Of a stretch of 33,008 bases of DNA, positions 13,524-20,616 are shown in pieces. Source of the stretch: a virus; IMG/VR virus record IMGVR_UViG_3300047560_001896, positions 1 through 33,008 of that record. The stretch is one strand, 5' to 3'. Made by a program: the position numbers and the translations under genes. The notes under the pieces are model-generated. The model was given only the letters and a program-made list of their open reading frames with translations, did not search any database and was not told the origin of the DNA. The stretch's first letter is position 1. Each line of letters opens with the position of its first letter.

Positions 13524-14033
13524 ATGAAAGCACATATTTTGGGTAACGGTCCATCGATAAATTTATATGAACCACAAAACGACTATGTTGTTGGTTGTAA
13601 CTTTCAACAGTTTCCTGTTGATGTTAGTGTAGTTTTAGATGTACGACCATGGCACGTATATTTACGCGATAGAACAATTCTGCAAGGTAAACCTGTTATC
13701 ACATCACAATACGCTATGAATGGAATGAAGCATAAGAATCTTGAAGATGAACTTACCATATTGTATAAATTGCCATTTCTCGAACAGTATGTAAGTGCAG
13801 CGCATATTGCAACAGATTGGTGTCTGAATCATGACTATAGTGAGATACATCTTTGGGGTTGTGATTCGATATGGGCAGATACTGTAGAAACAAAAACAGA
13901 TGCGTTAGTAGAACGCAATAGAATTCAAGAAGATTTGTATGTCCATTGGCGAGAGAAGTGGCAAGCATACAAGGACTTTAACATAATCGTGCATAACACA
14001 ATAGAAGGCACACAACTGAGAGACTTACTATGA
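13524..14033 (+). CDS. GNGPS-motif protein, possible glycosyltransferase-like fold
   Basis: 169 residues starting MKAHILGNGPSINLY, a nucleotide-binding glycine turn like that of DUF115/MptE-like and some sugar-transferase proteins; later blocks are VVLDVRPWH and IHLWGCDSIW. The length fits one Rossmann-like domain. The substrate is unknown. It follows a late promoter with almost no leader and overlaps the next gene by 4 bases. Confidence 0.75.
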   Translation: MKAHILGNGPSINLYEPQNDYVVGCNFQQFPVDVSVVLDVRPWHVYLRDRTILQGKPVITSQYAMNGMKHKNLEDELTILYKLPFLEQYVSAAHIATDWCLNHDYSEIHLWGCDSIWADTVETKTDALVERNRIQEDLYVHWREKWQAYKDFNIIVHNTIEGTQLRDLL

Positions 14034-14302
14034 AAAACGTACAAGAGATAGATTTTGATTTTGGCTTCACTGCAGTAGATGAACAAGAACTCGATGCAGT
14101 ACAAACTGTCAACACACAAGTAGAGGCAGCAACTACAGAAGTTGAGAAGCTTCAAGAGAAGGTAACCAAATTGCGTAATGCGATCGAACCTCTTCTCAAG
14201 AATCTTGAGGCAAATCCTGATAAGGCATACATCCATTGGCCAGATCGTCCAACCAAGGTCAAACAGTTTAGATCCATGCTCGACAGTATCATAAAAAGTT
14301 AG
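14030..14302 (+). CDS. conserved coiled-coil T4-like phage protein (90 aa)
   Basis: Acidic start, a central coiled coil (about 30-60, VEAATTEVEKLQEKVTKL), then NPDKAYIHWPDRPTKV, a block I recall from many T4-like marine phage proteins (often NPEKEYIYWPNR). Function unknown. It ends 48 bases before a terminator. Confidence 0.82.
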   Translation: MKNVQEIDFDFGFTAVDEQELDAVQTVNTQVEAATTEVEKLQEKVTKLRNAIEPLLKNLEANPDKAYIHWPDRPTKVKQFRSMLDSIIKS

Positions 14303-14350
14303 AACTTTTAGCTACCAAGCGAAAATATTTTAGGGCCCCTGGCCCCTCCC

Positions 14351-14396
14351 AAGTCCAATCCCGTCCGTGCAAGTCATTGACAGGATTGGACTTTTT
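14351..14396 (+). terminator. intrinsic terminator with long loop
   Basis: AAGTCCAATCC (14351-14361) pairs with GGATTGGACTT (14383-14393) over 11 bp, followed by TTTATTT. The 21-base loop is larger than usual. Confidence 0.82.
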
Positions 14397-14398
14397 AT

Positions 14399-14427
14399 TT
14401 GCGAAAAAAAGTGAAAATAATTCGCAA
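14399..14427. repeat. inverted repeat TTGCGAA/TTCGCAA before a promoter
   Basis: TTGCGAA (14399-14405) and TTCGCAA (14421-14427) lie just upstream of the -35 at 14434. A tighter copy occurs before the next promoter (14636-14651). Operator function is inferred from position only. Confidence 0.55.
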
Positions 14428-14433
14428 AAAGCA

Positions 14434-14462
14434 TGTACAAAGCCTGCAAACTGCAGTATAAT
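14434..14462 (+). promoter_or_regulatory. early-type promoter
   Basis: TGTACA (14434-14439), 17 bases, TATAAT (14457-14462). The upstream run TTCGCAAAAAGCA is shared exactly with the promoters at 14659 and 27628. Confidence 0.85.
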
Positions 14463-14492
14463 AGATCCAACAAACAAACAAAAGGACATTAT

Positions 14493-14645
14493 ATGATTCG
14501 CACAGTACTCGGTTTCTTCTTGGTTTTCGCAGCTGTTGGTGGCATGGACAATGCTACAGATGCACAACTCTTGCCATTGGTTGCGGTTGCTGCCCTCGGT
14601 CTGGCATCCATGTACTTTGGCGTTACAAAAATAAATGCGAAATAA
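14493..14645 (+). CDS. small membrane protein (50 aa)
   Basis: Two hydrophobic helices (about 1-17 and 27-45) joined by a short polar turn (GGMDNATDA). AAAGGAC precedes the ATG by 7 bases and an early-type promoter lies 30 bases upstream. Small proteins of this look are common in T4-like phages; function unknown. Confidence 0.78.
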   Translation: MIRTVLGFFLVFAAVGGMDNATDAQLLPLVAVAALGLASMYFGVTKINAK

Positions 14646-14651
14646 TTCGCA
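14636..14651. repeat. inverted repeat TGCGAA-ATAA-TTCGCA
   Basis: A perfect 6-bp arm pair with a 4-base centre, spanning the stop codon of the membrane protein and ending 7 bases before the -35 of the next promoter. Same arms as the repeat at 14399. Confidence 0.6.
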
Positions 14652-14658
14652 AAAAGCA

Positions 14659-14687
14659 TGTACAGCATGCAAAAAGTATGGTATAAT
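14659..14687 (+). promoter_or_regulatory. early-type promoter of a leaderless gene
   Basis: TGTACA (14659-14664), 17 bases, TATAAT (14682-14687). The expected start falls on the ATG at 14693. Confidence 0.85.
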
Positions 14688-14692
14688 TAATC

Positions 14693-14839
14693 ATGACAAA
14701 ACAAAAGGTATCTCGCAAACGAAATCCTGTAGCAAAGGACCTTCGTACACCGAAGTATCGAATGCGAGTCACAGTGAGTAAGTTGGCTTTCAAACGTAAG
14801 CCAAAGCATGTTAAAATTTTGACAATTGAATTGGAGTAA
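14693..14839 (+). CDS. small very basic protein (48 aa), leaderless
   Basis: KNPVAKDLR...KYRMR and a C-terminal FKRKPKHVK block match the pattern of small basic phage proteins that usually read NPVAK...RKPKHK. It is likely to bind nucleic acid, by charge. There is no ribosome site: the ATG lies 5 bases after the -10 hexamer, at the expected transcription start, so the mRNA should be leaderless. It is followed after 4 bases by the next gene. Confidence 0.78.
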   Translation: MTKQKVSRKRNPVAKDLRTPKYRMRVTVSKLAFKRKPKHVKILTIELE

Positions 14840-14843
14840 TATT

Positions 14844-15341
14844 ATGGGTCGTAAAGCACGTGTGTATGATGCAGCATTGGTTAAGAAATTCGAAGACAAG
14901 TTCTATAGCGAATTTCCTCAAGTCAAAGACGGTGGCACTTTCCAATGGAAAGACGCTACTAAAGTCATGCGTCAACTCGGTTTGAATCCACGTAATGGTG
15001 ATGAGTATCCTTTCTACTTCTTCACTAACAAAGTTGCTAAAGGTGTGTACAAAATGCCTTTGAAACCAGCTTTGATCAAAGGTACGCCTGAAGCTGATGC
15101 GGCTCTCGCACCTAAAGTGAAAGTTAAGGCTAACAAGTCTATCGTTTCGAAAGGTCCATCTGTGAACTCACAACGTTGGGCTTCAGGTAAGGCACCTTTG
15201 AAAGAAGTCAAAGTTGCTAAGACCGCAAAGTCTGATCGTGATGTATCACTCGGTTACGACAACAGCGTTGAATTCGATGACGTTATGAGCCTTCGTGGTG
15301 AATTCGGTCTCGGTGAATTCCGCAACTCTATGGACTTCTAA
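14844..15341 (+). CDS. hypothetical basic protein (165 aa)
   Basis: Not recognised. A lysine-rich soluble protein; residues 1-70 look folded (ALVKKFEDKFYSEFP, FQWKDATKVMRQLG), the middle is a Lys/Ala linker and the end is acidic (EFDDVMSLRGEFGLGEFR). This suggests nucleic-acid contact but no domain is identified. GGAG lies 7 bases before the ATG. Confidence 0.8.
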   Translation: MGRKARVYDAALVKKFEDKFYSEFPQVKDGGTFQWKDATKVMRQLGLNPRNGDEYPFYFFTNKVAKGVYKMPLKPALIKGTPEADAALAPKVKVKANKSIVSKGPSVNSQRWASGKAPLKEVKVAKTAKSDRDVSLGYDNSVEFDDVMSLRGEFGLGEFRNSMDF

Positions 15342-15517
15342 TGTTCAAATTAGTAGTTACATTCCTACTCTTTTGGGGTGGTGTCACAGGTCTAATCGGC
15401 ATGTGGCGGCATATGCCTAACAAAGAGCGATGGTCAACCATCAAAACTGCAATGTATGGTTTAGCAACAGCTACAATCACGTTCTTGCTTTTGTCAACAA
15501 TCGTTATTTTATTCTGA
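15341..15517 (+). CDS. small membrane protein (58 aa)
   Basis: Two membrane segments (about 3-20 and 38-57) joined by a basic loop (MWRHMPNKERW). The ATG shares bases with the preceding stop (TAATG). Function unknown. Confidence 0.75.
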   Translation: MFKLVVTFLLFWGGVTGLIGMWRHMPNKERWSTIKTAMYGLATATITFLLLSTIVILF

Positions 15518-15525
15518 AGGATTAT

Positions 15526-16344
15526 ATGAAGACATCTATGAAACTCTTGGCTCTTGCTATGGCTATCGCCGCATTGCCTGCATGTACACGTATTGAAACT
15601 GGTGAAGTCGGTCTGCGTCGTGGCTTCGATAAACAAGTTAGTGGTAACGAACTGTTGCCTGGTTCATTCAATCAAACATTTATCGGTGAAGTGTTGACAT
15701 TCCCAATCAAAGATGTTGCTGTTAAGATCGACGACTTAGCTCCATTGGCTGCTGATAATAGCACCATGAAAGATTTTGATCTGACTGTTATCTACAACAT
15801 CAATCAAGCCTCTGTGTCTGATTTGTATAACACTAAAAACAAATCATTTCATGCCACACATGATGGCGACACATATCTGATGTATAATTACATCTTCAAT
15901 GCTGCACGTAATGCATCATACAAAGCAGCACGCAAACATGAAGCTCTTGCAATGGCTGACAATCGCCAAGTTATGGAATCAGATATTCGTCAAGCTATGA
16001 TGGATACTCTTAAAGAAGAAAAACTTGATGGCATGATTACAGTGTCTCAAGTGTTGGTGCGTAGTGTGGTTCCAGCTGATTCGATCGTAGCATCTGCTAA
16101 CGAATTGGTTCGTGCTAAGAATGCCTTTAAACAAAAAGAAGTTGAAGTGCAAACTGCTAAGAAAGAAGCTGAACGTATCGCTGCACTGAATGCTAACGCT
16201 GGTGCTATCCAATACATGGATGCTCAAGCTCGTATGAACTTGTCTGAAGCTGCTAAGATTCAAGCACAAGGTATCGCTAACTTTAAGGGTCAAACCTTGG
16301 TTATCGGTGGTCCATCTCCAGTTCTTAACGTAGGTAAGCAATAA
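15526..16344 (+). CDS. SPFH/Band 7 (prohibitin-like) lipoprotein
   Basis: 272 residues. A signal peptide ends in the lipobox LPAC (Cys20). The SPFH/Band 7 domain follows (about 25-185: GEVGLRRGF, FPIKDVAVKID, STMKDFDLTVIYNI), then a helical coiled region rich in Ala, Glu and Lys (190-250) and a C-terminal VIGGPSPVLN. Cellular relatives form membrane ring scaffolds that control proteases and domains; a few large phages carry copies of unknown role. It is followed without a gap by two membrane proteins, suggesting a shared envelope complex. Confidence 0.88.
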   Translation: MKTSMKLLALAMAIAALPACTRIETGEVGLRRGFDKQVSGNELLPGSFNQTFIGEVLTFPIKDVAVKIDDLAPLAADNSTMKDFDLTVIYNINQASVSDLYNTKNKSFHATHDGDTYLMYNYIFNAARNASYKAARKHEALAMADNRQVMESDIRQAMMDTLKEEKLDGMITVSQVLVRSVVPADSIVASANELVRAKNAFKQKEVEVQTAKKEAERIAALNANAGAIQYMDAQARMNLSEAAKIQAQGIANFKGQTLVIGGPSPVLNVGKQ

Positions 16345-16895
16345 TGTTAGAAGCTCTGTTATTGGTGGCATCATTTGCCTTTGCTTGTGCGATCGTTGTA
16401 TACGTCATCAAGTATTTCATGAAGAAACGTTTGGAACAACATGCCGAAGAGGAAGCTGAACGTCAACGACAACTTGAAGCGACACGTAAGTGGCGTGAAG
16501 GTTTGAATGCGAAATGGAAAACTGAACAGTCGTCTGTGCCTCCTCGAGGTCTTGAGACAACTAAGTCATATACACCAACAAAACAAACATTTGCACCGTC
16601 ACCAACACAGAGCGTTCAATCGCATGATGATAGTAGCAACTTGCTTGCAAATATCTTGATCATGGATGCGCTCACTCGTCATCACAATGAACCGACTATT
16701 AAGTCTGAGCGCTATGATCCAGGTGTGACATATGATGCACGTGCTGAATCTGCAAAAGATACATCATCATGGGGTTTTGATGATAGCGATAGTCGTAAGT
16801 CTATTTCATCATCGATGGATACATCGTCATCGTGGTCTTCAAGTTCATCTGACTCATTCTCGAGTAGTGACAGTGGTCCATCATCAGATTGGTAA
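16344..16895 (+). CDS. membrane protein with serine-rich tail (183 aa)
   Basis: One membrane segment (about 4-26), a charged coiled coil (28-60, EEEAERQRQLEATRKW), a Thr/Pro linker and a tail of mostly Ser and Asp with Trp (SSSWSSSSSDSFSSS). The ATG overlaps the SPFH stop (TAATG), implying coupled synthesis. Function unknown. Confidence 0.82.
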   Translation: MLEALLLVASFAFACAIVVYVIKYFMKKRLEQHAEEEAERQRQLEATRKWREGLNAKWKTEQSSVPPRGLETTKSYTPTKQTFAPSPTQSVQSHDDSSNLLANILIMDALTRHHNEPTIKSERYDPGVTYDARAESAKDTSSWGFDDSDSRKSISSSMDTSSSWSSSSSDSFSSSDSGPSSDW

Positions 16896-16923
16896 TTAAA
16901 TGTTAGATAATAAAAGGAATGTT

Positions 16924-17280
16924 ATGCATAATGTAAAAATGAATCGTCTTGAGTTGCTCAAGATCGTTAAGGCTAATGCTAAGAAGCATGTGACTGATTA
17001 TGATGAAGCAGTCATCGACTATAAAGCAGCAGTCATTAAGGTTGCTAAAGCAAATCTCAAGATTGCAAATACTGGTGAATTGGAAAAGTTGGTGTTCCAA
17101 AAGATGCCAACGACACCAGTGAATTATGCTGACAACTATACACGTGCTATTCGTATGCTCGAGTTGTCTGTTGAAGATACTATTGATGTTGAAGAACACA
17201 TCTTCAATCAACTCGTACTCGATGAGTGGGGTTGGAAACAAGCATTCACTGCACAAGCAGCATTCTATAAATCACTGTAA
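16924..17280 (+). CDS. hypothetical helical protein (118 aa)
   Basis: A soluble, largely helical protein (MNRLELLKIVKANAKKH start, DEWGWKQAFTAQ end). I recall similar small proteins in large phages but no function. AAAAGGAA precedes the ATG at 16924 at good spacing; an in-frame ATG at 16900 has no such site. Confidence 0.8.
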   Translation: MHNVKMNRLELLKIVKANAKKHVTDYDEAVIDYKAAVIKVAKANLKIANTGELEKLVFQKMPTTPVNYADNYTRAIRMLELSVEDTIDVEEHIFNQLVLDEWGWKQAFTAQAAFYKSL

Positions 17281-17289
17281 GGCAACATC

Positions 17290-17697
17290 ATGGATTTAGC
17301 ACTCTTAGTCTATGCAATCAGTTTGTTGCATGGTATCGGTACATTCTTTTTTACGATGATTTTAGTGTGCTGTGCAGTTGGCATTGGTAACTTCATCTAT
17401 TGGATTGATTATTCGTCTAATGATGAACGTGAAGCAGGTGTACGTAAACGATTGTGGAAAGCATTTTGGGTTGGTGTTGTATCAGCATGGGCGCTAATTC
17501 TATTGCCATCTGAAAAGACAGCATACACAATGGTTGGTGCATACGCTGCTCAGAAAGTTGCTGAGAACGACAAGGTTCAACAAATGTCTGGTAAAGTGTT
17601 GACTATTATTGAACAGAAACTTGATTCATATATCGATGAAGGTATTGATGAAGCAAAGAAGAAAGTTGAAGAAACAGCAAAGAAAGCCAAGAAGTAA
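17290..17697 (+). CDS. membrane protein with amphipathic tail (135 aa)
   Basis: Two membrane segments (about 5-40 and 58-75) and a C-terminal charged helix (95-135) ending in KKAKK. Likely envelope-located along with the SPFH protein encoded upstream. Function unknown. Confidence 0.8.
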   Translation: MDLALLVYAISLLHGIGTFFFTMILVCCAVGIGNFIYWIDYSSNDEREAGVRKRLWKAFWVGVVSAWALILLPSEKTAYTMVGAYAAQKVAENDKVQQMSGKVLTIIEQKLDSYIDEGIDEAKKKVEETAKKAKK

Positions 17698-17735
17698 TGA
17701 GTGGTTGGCGTAAACGGCAAATTATGGAGATCGAT

Positions 17736-17978
17736 ATGATTAATAAAGATACATTGAAGCAACAACTGCGTGAAGGTGTGAAGACGGTAACATTCACCAA
17801 AACTGATGGATCACAGCGTGTTATGAAGTGCACACTTCAATCAACTGTAATTCCACCAGCAGATCCTGAGAAAACAGTGACAGCACGTAAAACAAGTGAT
17901 GAAGCACTCGCTGTATGGGATGTGGATGCCTCAGGTTGGCGTTCTTTCCGATACGACGCAATTATTAGTGTACAATAA
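17736..17978 (+). CDS. SH3-like beta-barrel protein (80 aa)
   Basis: The blocks VKTVTFTKTDGSQRVMKCTL and VWDVDASGWRSFRYDAI match a small SH3-fold family common in T4-like phages. GGAG lies 5 bases before the ATG at 17736; an upstream ATG at 17697 overlaps the previous stop and could give 13 extra residues. Function unknown, probably nucleic-acid or protein binding. Confidence 0.82.
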   Translation: MINKDTLKQQLREGVKTVTFTKTDGSQRVMKCTLQSTVIPPADPEKTVTARKTSDEALAVWDVDASGWRSFRYDAIISVQ

Positions 17979-17997
17979 TATCTCGTTGTGGTATAAT
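17969..17997 (+). promoter_or_regulatory. early-type promoter before the replication block
   Basis: TGTACA (17969-17974), 17 bases, TATAAT (17992-17997), 30 bases before the ATG at 18027. Confidence 0.83.
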
Positions 17998-18026
17998 ATA
18001 CCATTGAGATCATAAAGGAATAGAAA

Positions 18027-19205
18027 ATGGTAACAGTCAAAATCAACGGCAAAGCATTCAAACCACCAAAGAAGCGTATCGCTAATCCTTTGTTGGTCGA
18101 TGAGAAATACACTGGTGAAGAACCCAACTTCATGGGCGTAGAGTTCAAAGATGAGAGTGATCGTCGTGTGAAGATGATGCACGCCTTTTTCTATTACAAC
18201 TACTATAACGTTGGTAAGCACTTTAAGAAGGACATGATTAAGTATGCTAAAGACGAACTTAAATACACTAAAGACCAAATTGAACAACTTGAAGCTTCAC
18301 CTGATTGGACTTGTCAACTACAATCTGGAGCTCTATTGCGCATGCGTGGCCGTGGTCTCGTGTTACGCGATAATGAATTTGACAAGATAAAAATTAATCT
18401 CGAAGCTATGTGCAAACATGGCATTCGTAAGCTTGCTGAACCTAAAGATGACACAGATGCACCAGCTAAGGTCGTCATCACAGTACAAGATCGCATTAAA
18501 TTTAAAGCACAAGAGACAGTGTTGGGTGATCTTGAGGACATGCTCGATCAATGGATTATGGGTGAATCACCAACCATTGATGTGTATGAAGCTATGAAAG
18601 CAGCCATTTTGCCTGCCCAAGCATCTCGATTCATCATTGAATGGGCTACTCGTCATCTAGTAGAGATGCAAGGTGCTATAAATAAAGAAGACCCTCAATT
18701 AGTTGAAGGTTATTCCCATCTTACACTGAAGCGTAAGAAGGAATTTGTAAAATGGTTCGAGAGCATTATAACGGACGCTCAGCGCTTTGGTGCCAATACC
18801 AAGGTTGTTCGTAAAGCTCGCGCAAAGAAACCCGTATCCCTCGAGAAGCAAGTCTCGAAAATTAAGTACTTGAAGGAGTCGCCCGAGAATAAACTAGTTT
18901 CGATCAATCCGTCTCAGATGATCGGTGCAACAGAAGTATGGACTTACAATGTTAAGTACAAAACTCTGACCCGATATATCGCTGAGTCAGGTACGGGATT
19001 TGAAATCAAGGGCACTACCCTTCAACGTTTCGATACACAAACATCCCAAACACGCAAGTTGCGTAAGCCTGAAGAAACTCTGGCCGCTGTGCTGTCGTCT
19101 GCGAAGACTAAAGGCATTAAGGCATTTGACGCACTCACTACTAAACCGAGTGAGCCGAATGGACGGATCAACGAGGATACGATCATTTTAAAGGCAAATA
19201 AATGA
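18027..19205 (+). CDS. conserved T4-like phage protein (392 aa)
   Basis: Its second half (about 280-390) carries SINPSQMIGATEVWTYN, LTRYIAESG, IKGTTLQRFD, LRKPEETL and NGRINEDTIIL, blocks I recall from a hypothetical protein of cyanophages and other T4-like phages located near gp33-gp59-gp32. The first half is basic and helical. No enzymatic motif. Its place at the head of this block suggests a replication or transcription role, which is inference. Confidence 0.87.
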   Translation: MVTVKINGKAFKPPKKRIANPLLVDEKYTGEEPNFMGVEFKDESDRRVKMMHAFFYYNYYNVGKHFKKDMIKYAKDELKYTKDQIEQLEASPDWTCQLQSGALLRMRGRGLVLRDNEFDKIKINLEAMCKHGIRKLAEPKDDTDAPAKVVITVQDRIKFKAQETVLGDLEDMLDQWIMGESPTIDVYEAMKAAILPAQASRFIIEWATRHLVEMQGAINKEDPQLVEGYSHLTLKRKKEFVKWFESIITDAQRFGANTKVVRKARAKKPVSLEKQVSKIKYLKESPENKLVSINPSQMIGATEVWTYNVKYKTLTRYIAESGTGFEIKGTTLQRFDTQTSQTRKLRKPEETLAAVLSSAKTKGIKAFDALTTKPSEPNGRINEDTIILKANK

Positions 19206-19786
19206 GAAAGCAAATACTAAAACCTACAACATGGATCATCGCTGCGATGATTATGGTGACAGCAATAGTAACAGCCCAATCAACAATAGACCAAGTAGCA
19301 AAGGTTGAAATCCCGCTAGACGAGAATGACGTTTACTGTCTTACTCGTAATGCATACTACGAAGCGAAGGGAGACTCTCAGATGAGTCAGATCGCTGTGA
19401 CACACGTAGTATTAAACCGATTGAACGATCCAGCATTTCCGAAAAGTGCATGTGATGTCGTCTATCAAAAGAATCGCAAAGAGAACCACTCAACAGTGTG
19501 TCAGTTCTCATGGTACTGCGATAAACGAATGATGAATAGAATCATCGATCCAATTGGATGGCAAGAATCTCTTGATGCTGTAAAGAAAGCAGTCAAGTTA
19601 TATTATGCTAAAGGTGTTGATGTCACTGAAGGCTCAACGTTTTATCATGCAAATTATGTTAACCCACGATGGAATCGACTCGAGAAAGTAACCTCGATTG
19701 GATCCCACATTTATTATAAAGTGAATGAAGAATGTCAGAACAACCAGAAGGCATGCACACGAAGAAGTCGTTCAGTGAACTTGTAG
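19202..19786 (+). CDS. SleB-type cell wall hydrolase
   Basis: 194 residues: an N-terminal signal or anchor (about 11-26), then a hydrolase_2 (SleB/CwlJ) domain with the proposed catalytic Glu54 in RNAYYEAKGD, AVTHVVLNR, and the CQFSWYCD, STFYHANYVNP and SIGSHIYYK blocks. It would cut peptidoglycan, acting as a lysis or entry helper beside the GH19 endolysin. Unusually it sits inside the replication and late-transcription block; the last 55 bases overlap the gp33-like gene. Confidence 0.9.
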   Translation: MRKQILKPTTWIIAAMIMVTAIVTAQSTIDQVAKVEIPLDENDVYCLTRNAYYEAKGDSQMSQIAVTHVVLNRLNDPAFPKSACDVVYQKNRKENHSTVCQFSWYCDKRMMNRIIDPIGWQESLDAVKKAVKLYYAKGVDVTEGSTFYHANYVNPRWNRLEKVTSIGSHIYYKVNEECQNNQKACTRRSRSVNL

Positions 19787-19968
19787 AAGCACGTGTGAGG
19801 AAGGATCGATCAAACTATCTCGATGCAATCATTGAGATTTGTAAAGAGCGGATGATCGATCCTGAAGATATTGCAAAGTTAGTGAATAATCCCATCAAGG
19901 CAAAACTTGAAGCTGAAGGGATGAATCTTGGTTATTTGAAGAAAAAGAATGAGCTTACGTTCGACTGA
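19732..19968 (+). CDS. 33: gp33-like late promoter coactivator
   Basis: 78 residues: SFSELVEARVRKDRSNYLDAI, EICKERMIDPEDIAKLVNN and PIKAKLEAEGMNLGYLKK. This fits T4 gp33, which links RNA polymerase to the sliding clamp and, with the gp55 sigma, drives TATAAATA promoters. T4 gp33 is longer; shorter forms occur in related phages. The start could also be the ATG at 19753. Position directly before the gp59-like gene supports the call. Confidence 0.85.
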   Translation: MSEQPEGMHTKKSFSELVEARVRKDRSNYLDAIIEICKERMIDPEDIAKLVNNPIKAKLEAEGMNLGYLKKKNELTFD

Positions 19969-20569
19969 TCCATTTGATGCGTATAAGATTTACATCGCAT
20001 GTAAGTTGCACTTCGAATCAAAGACATATGACTATTTCAAATACAACGGAAAGTCGAGTGTCACACCGAAGTCATTCTATGCACGTCGTGATAAATTCTT
20101 TTTCGCAAAGGTAGTTAAGAAGTATGGACTAGATGAGTTACCATATTTCTATGCATGTATCTTTGCTCATCATGGTACAAAGTGGATTGGAGACCTCAAT
20201 GAGGAATCCGCTGATAACACATTCAAAGCATACAAATCTTTGATGGAATCATTCACATACCGCTTTGGAAATGATATAGATAAGATTGTAAGCGCAAATG
20301 ACTTCGAGAGTTTGTTTGTGGTAGAGGATGGACAACATCCTAAACTCGTTAAGATGCTACTTCAAAACGAAATACCATTAGAAACGTTCGTTGTTATGAA
20401 CCGCTTTCTGAACTTCATGCCTAAGTTCGACAAGGAAATCAAAGACCCAATCTTGTGGCCTGATATTTCGTTGAAGATCCGTAAGTATGATAAGTTCATC
20501 AAGGTGAATGATAAAAAAGTTGCAGAGGCATTAAAAAACTGTTTACTACAGCATGCCGATGTGATATAA
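19949..20569 (+). CDS. 59: gp59-like helicase loader
   Basis: 206 residues close in length to T4 gp59 and with its typical layout: DPFDAYKIYIACKLHFESKTYDYFKYNGK at the start (read here as DPFDAYKIYIACKLHFES followed by YDYFKYNGK), YFYACIFAHH, and the C-terminal FLPxFD-like FMPKFDKEIKDPILWP. It would load the gp41 helicase on forks coated by gp32. It overlaps the gp33-like gene by 20 bases. Confidence 0.93.
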   Translation: MSLRSTDPFDAYKIYIACKLHFESKTYDYFKYNGKSSVTPKSFYARRDKFFFAKVVKKYGLDELPYFYACIFAHHGTKWIGDLNEESADNTFKAYKSLMESFTYRFGNDIDKIVSANDFESLFVVEDGQHPKLVKMLLQNEIPLETFVVMNRFLNFMPKFDKEIKDPILWPDISLKIRKYDKFIKVNDKKVAEALKNCLLQHADVI

Positions 20570-20570
20570 T
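20542..20570 (+). promoter_or_regulatory. early-type promoter of the gp32 gene
   Basis: TTTACT (20542-20547), 17 bases, TATAAT (20565-20570), within the end of the gp59-like gene. Confidence 0.72.
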
Positions 20571-20616
20571 ATTCATTCCATATTCTGTTAGACAAATTGT
20601 TAAAAAGGAAAATACA

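Noticed and set aside
14303-14350. GGGCCCCTGGCCCC segment as a distinct element
   Set aside because: GC-rich and partly palindromic but short, with no partner or recurrence; I see no function.
18677-18684. TATAAATA as a late promoter
   Set aside because: It lies in the middle of the 18027 gene, over 500 bases before the next start, so it is likely chance.
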